NCBI GenBank assembly: GCA_002381185.1
Contig: DFOA01000033.1
Span: 16,925 to 80,924 of the forward strand
Direction of reading: 5' to 3'
DNA: 64,000 nt
DNA from: Firmicutes bacterium UBA3553
GTDB lineage: Bacteria; Bacillota; Clostridia; Tissierellales; Sedimentibacteraceae
Below are positions 60,725 to 64,000 of the stretch, piece by piece; within the stretch, counting starts at the first letter, position 1, and every line of letters starts with the position of its first letter. The translations under genes and the position numbers were made by a program. Below the pieces are notes generated by a model. The model saw nothing but the letters and a program-made list of their open reading frames with translations. It was not told the origin of the DNA and did no database searches.

Positions 60725-62080
60725 ATGTTAAAAGACTTAAAATATTTAAAGGTAAATCTTCCGGAAGATATACTTAAGTTAAAATGCAGCGGTAATTTTG
60801 AAGGAGCACAGAAATTAATAGGACTGCGACTGAAAAAACAAATACCTTTGGCCATGAGAAAAAGGCTGGAACTTGAAAAAGAAATATTAAAGACAATAAA
60901 AGGTGAGTATCCATATACTTTTGAACAGGCATTGAAAAAAATGCAGGATAACATTAAGGGTTTCACAGAAGAAGAATTAATTCAGCTTCAGGAAGACAGC
61001 CAGGCAGACTGGATATTGGTGGACGGACAAGTTCATTTCAATGACAGCTTTTACGGCTCATTAATATTAACAAGAAAAGATTTAAAAGAGAGGCTAATCA
61101 ATAAAGAAGAAGATGATAATAAAAGAGGAAGATTCCTGGACGAAAACATCAAAGAGACTAAAGCTGGAGGCGGGGCATCATACTTTATTCATATGAAAAC
61201 AACATTAAAATTAAAAGAGGATTCTGCAAGAAACGGTGAAAAAATCAGAGTCTACATGCCTTTGCCCATAAATTGCCAGCAAACAAACATAAAGGTTATT
61301 AAAACAACTCCAGAAGCTAATTATATAGCAGATGAGAATTATCCAAGCAGGACTGCATATTTTGAAACTGTTTTAGAAAAAGATCAGGAATTTTCAGTGG
61401 AATATTCCTATGAAAGCAACTTAAAATATAATGAACCGGATCCTGCCAGGGTGTCAAAAGAACAGCCAAAATTTGATACGGAAGAATTTGAACCACATAT
61501 TATGTTTACGCCTTACATCAGGGAGCTGGCAGAAGAAATAATCGGAGATGAGACAAATCCTTTAATCAAAGCAAGAAAGATATATGATTATATTACTCAA
61601 AATGTAAAATATTCATATATGAGAGCATATTCAACAATTATAAACATTCCTGAATATGCGGCCCTTAACTTAAAAGGTGACTGCGGTGTGCAAGCGCTGC
61701 TGTTTATAACATTGTGCAGATACGCAGGAATTCCTGCTAAATGGCAGTCCGGTCTTGCAGTTACACCGTATCATGTGGGTCCTCACGACTGGGCACAATT
61801 TTATATAGTTCCATATGGATGGATGTTTGCGGATCCTTCATTCGGAGGAAGTGCATTTAGAAGCGGCAACACAGAAAAATGGAATTTCTATTTCGGAAAT
61901 TTAGACCCGTTCAGAATGATTGCAAATTCAGAATTTCAGCATGAATTTGATCCACCTAAAAAATATTGGCGCCATGACCCATACGACAATCAGGTCGGTG
62001 AATGCGAATATGAGGACAAAGAAATACGAAGAGAAGAATTCAAAGTAAGCTACGAGTTAGTTGAGATGAAAAAATTATAA
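60725..62080 (+). CDS. Transglutaminase-like cysteine protein
   Basis: A 451-residue cytosolic protein (no signal or helix). The C-terminal half is a transglutaminase-like domain with the Cys-His-Asp triad at Cys320 ('LKGDCGVQALL'), His354 ('GPHDWAQFY') and Asp370 ('FADPSFGG'). The N-terminal ~140 residues are helical and charged; residues ~155-250 look like a beta-rich domain. Many such proteins are peptidases or amidases. It starts at ATG behind AGGGGGC, 16 bases after the glycerate kinase gene, and 37 bases before a sigma-54 activator gene. Confidence 0.82.
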   Translation: MLKDLKYLKVNLPEDILKLKCSGNFEGAQKLIGLRLKKQIPLAMRKRLELEKEILKTIKGEYPYTFEQALKKMQDNIKGFTEEELIQLQEDSQADWILVDGQVHFNDSFYGSLILTRKDLKERLINKEEDDNKRGRFLDENIKETKAGGGASYFIHMKTTLKLKEDSARNGEKIRVYMPLPINCQQTNIKVIKTTPEANYIADENYPSRTAYFETVLEKDQEFSVEYSYESNLKYNEPDPARVSKEQPKFDTEEFEPHIMFTPYIRELAEEIIGDETNPLIKARKIYDYITQNVKYSYMRAYSTIINIPEYAALNLKGDCGVQALLFITLCRYAGIPAKWQSGLAVTPYHVGPHDWAQFYIVPYGWMFADPSFGGSAFRSGNTEKWNFYFGNLDPFRMIANSEFQHEFDPPKKYWRHDPYDNQVGECEYEDKEIRREEFKVSYELVEMKKL

Positions 62081-62117
62081 AAAAGTCAGGAACAACATTC
62101 AAGATGTGGGAGAAAAA

Positions 62118-63983
62118 ATGTTTAGTAATGATAGCTATACAAAACAATTTACAGATATGATGTCGGAAGGCTTTATATTTATAGATAATACCGGAACTAT
62201 TCAAATCTACAACAGTAAAGCGAAAGAGATATTTGGCATAAATTATGAATATGATTACAGTCATGGTTCCGGAAAAATTGAAAATGGAGATATAGTTATT
62301 ATTGGTGACTCTTATTTGGGAAAGGATGATGGCGGACTAACACCGGAATCTCTCAAAGTTATAGGCATAAAGGACGACAGAATAAAAAACGGGGATGCCG
62401 TTATAGCGGTAGGAACCTACAATGATTGTAAACACAATAATTGTAAATATGTTTTTAGCGATAATAATAATTCTGCTGAAAAATTAGAACTTGATTGTAT
62501 ATATAAGGGTGTAAGAATCTATGGATGTATAGATTTCATAAACAGGAGAGTTATTATACAGATTGAATCAGAAAGATACGTTTTGGATTACATCAAATGC
62601 ATTGGACACATTGTTATCTTAGATGCTGTCAGCACAAAAATGAAATTTTATCAAACTAAGGGATACACTGCCAGAGACGAAGATATAAACAATCTTTTAC
62701 TTGGAAAGGCGTTCAGAGCTAAAGGTGAAAATTCAGAGTTTTTTGATGTAATAGGAAAAGATATATTTGAAATACATAAAGGCAATTCAACTATTCAAGA
62801 ATTCTATAATGCAGCAATTGGAAATGATATAATCTATACAAATGAATACAAAGAAATAAACGGGAGACCTACCATATGCTCTTTATTTCCTGTGAACAAG
62901 GAAGGCAAAAGGGTTGGAGCAGTGTTGAAAATAAAGGATATTTCTGAGATAAAGAGAGTTATCAAAGAAAGAGATGAGGCATTGCAAAACTTGTTTCGTA
63001 TTGAAAGAAAATTAATTGATGAGGAAAATTCAAAAAAATTATTGCCTGAATTAATAGGTGAAAGCAGTGAGATGATGCATGTTAAGAATCTTGCTGTAAA
63101 AGCTTCTAAATCAAAATCCACGGTGCTTATATTAGGGGAAAGCGGAACAGGCAAAAGCCTGCTTGCCAAGGTCATACATGATAACAGCGATAAAAAGAAT
63201 AAACCCTTTATTGCGGTGAACTGCAGTGCTATACCGGATTCACTTCTTGAAAGCGAGCTTTTTGGATATGAAGAAGGGTCATTTACCGGGGCAAGGATTG
63301 GAGGTAAAAAAGGACTTCTTGAAACAGCTCAGGGCGGAACAGTGTTTTTAGATGAAATTGCAGAAATTTCTCCTTCATTGCAGGGGAAACTTCTGCAGGT
63401 ACTTCAGGATAAAACGTTTTATAAAGTCGGAGGAAATAATTTAATAAAGCTTAACGTAAGAATAATTGCGGCTACGAACAAAAATCTTGAAGAAGAAATA
63501 TTAAAAAACAGGTTTAGAGAAGATTTGTATTATAGAATAAATGTATTTCCCATATGGATTCCTCCACTGAGAGATAGAAAACAGGATATGTATGTGCTGG
63601 TAAAGGATTTGCTGCCTGCAATATGCAATAGATTAGGCTGTGAAGAAAAAGGTATATCGGGAGAAGCACTAAGGTTATTATCATCATATAACTATCCCGG
63701 TAATGTCAGAGAATTAGAAAATATCCTTGAACGAGCTGTAAATCTTACAGAAGGGAAAATAATTTTTTCTAAAAATCTGTCAATTGATAGAAAAAGCGAT
63801 TTGGTTAAAACAGAGCATCATAAAACAGAATTGCTGAAAGAAATTTTGGAAAGTGCAGAAAAAGAAGCAATTAAATCATCTGTTTCAATTAACCGCGGAG
63901 ATAAACAGGCGGCTATGAAGGAATTAGGAATAAGCAAGACTTCTTTTTATGAAAAAATAAAAAAATATAATATTGATTTATAA
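62118..63983 (+). CDS. Sigma-54-dependent activator with N-terminal sensor region
   Basis: A 621-residue enhancer-binding protein. The ATG at 62118 follows GGGAGAA; a GTG four codons upstream overlaps that RBS. Residues ~10-45 begin a PAS domain ('GFIFIDNTGTIQIYNSKAKEIFG'), residues ~55-180 form an unfamiliar region, a second PAS-like stretch runs to ~285 ('CSLFPVNKEGKRVGAVLKIKDISE'), then a coiled linker. The AAA+ domain (~315-550) has 'GESGTGKSLLAKVI', 'GSFTGA', 'GGTVFLDEIAEI' and 'IPPLRDRKQDM'; the Fis HTH is 'KQAAMKELGISKTSFYEK'. No sigma-54 promoter was seen upstream, so the target probably lies beyond the right edge. Confidence 0.92.
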   Translation: MFSNDSYTKQFTDMMSEGFIFIDNTGTIQIYNSKAKEIFGINYEYDYSHGSGKIENGDIVIIGDSYLGKDDGGLTPESLKVIGIKDDRIKNGDAVIAVGTYNDCKHNNCKYVFSDNNNSAEKLELDCIYKGVRIYGCIDFINRRVIIQIESERYVLDYIKCIGHIVILDAVSTKMKFYQTKGYTARDEDINNLLLGKAFRAKGENSEFFDVIGKDIFEIHKGNSTIQEFYNAAIGNDIIYTNEYKEINGRPTICSLFPVNKEGKRVGAVLKIKDISEIKRVIKERDEALQNLFRIERKLIDEENSKKLLPELIGESSEMMHVKNLAVKASKSKSTVLILGESGTGKSLLAKVIHDNSDKKNKPFIAVNCSAIPDSLLESELFGYEEGSFTGARIGGKKGLLETAQGGTVFLDEIAEISPSLQGKLLQVLQDKTFYKVGGNNLIKLNVRIIAATNKNLEEEILKNRFREDLYYRINVFPIWIPPLRDRKQDMYVLVKDLLPAICNRLGCEEKGISGEALRLLSSYNYPGNVRELENILERAVNLTEGKIIFSKNLSIDRKSDLVKTEHHKTELLKEILESAEKEAIKSSVSINRGDKQAAMKELGISKTSFYEKIKKYNIDL

Positions 63984-64000
63984 AATTCCGGAAAACAGGA

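Noticed and set aside
1..64000. tRNA or rRNA genes, CRISPR arrays and insertion sequences
   Set aside because: None was recognised on either strand by reading; a tRNAscan or HMM search was not possible here.

Overview
The window is low-GC DNA with Firmicute-type signals: strong AGGAGG ribosome-binding sites, frequent TTG and GTG starts, WalRK/YycHI and RecX. It most resembles an anaerobic, amino-acid-fermenting member of the Clostridia or Tissierellia (a Sedimentibacter-like organism would fit, but the genus is inference). The clearest evidence is two loci for component B of glycine/sarcosine/betaine-type reductases. Each contains a selenoprotein gene read through an in-frame TGA.

Layout. 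Positions 1-2047 hold the end of a CitMHS-type transporter gene and an AtuA-like gene pair. Positions 2537-7597 hold a glutamate-semialdehyde dehydrogenase, a Cu/Zn-SOD-like protein, a small unknown protein and a secreted glucosaminidase. Positions 7663-14867 form reductase locus 1: grdX, the component B alpha/beta proprotein, the selenoprotein and a YkvI-like permease. It has a sigma-54 promoter and is bracketed by two paralogous sigma-54 activator genes on the minus strand. The second activator has lost its GAFTGA loop and has no normal start codon. Positions 15086-16903 are rph-rdgB-yfcE housekeeping genes. Positions 16938-24852 form reductase locus 2: a PAS-type sigma-54 activator, a sigma-54 promoter, a second proprotein and selenoprotein, then an opine-dehydrogenase-family protein, an alanine-dehydrogenase-family protein and an NhaC-type antiporter.

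Positions 25074-29924 are uvrB-uvrA with a LexA box. Positions 30134-36577 (minus strand) hold a methyltransferase and a NikABCDE-like ABC importer. This operon lies behind a cobalamin riboswitch with its own promoter and terminator, and then a second promoter overlapped by a Fur-like box. Two chemoreceptor genes follow, the second with a sigma-D promoter, and next to them a remnant of an ABC ATPase. Then come a transporter/ATPase pair with a structured leader, topB, and an orphan Na+-decarboxylase beta/gamma pair that includes a 44-residue gamma subunit. The last part is secDF, a thioesterase, recX, a degenerate GGDEF protein, a GyrI-like protein, a subtilase, walRK-yycHI, murA, a glycerate kinase, a transglutaminase-like protein and a fourth sigma-54 activator.

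How the parts may work together. Both reductase loci encode only the substrate-specific component B, so the shared selenoprotein A and the acetyl-phosphate-forming component C should lie elsewhere in the genome. Locus 2 is the best candidate for an undescribed system. A component B reductase is co-transcribed with two dehydrogenases from families that make or break secondary-amine (opine-type) bonds, which suggests sigma-54-controlled fermentation of an N-substituted glycine or opine. This is inferred from gene content and is not shown by the sequence itself.
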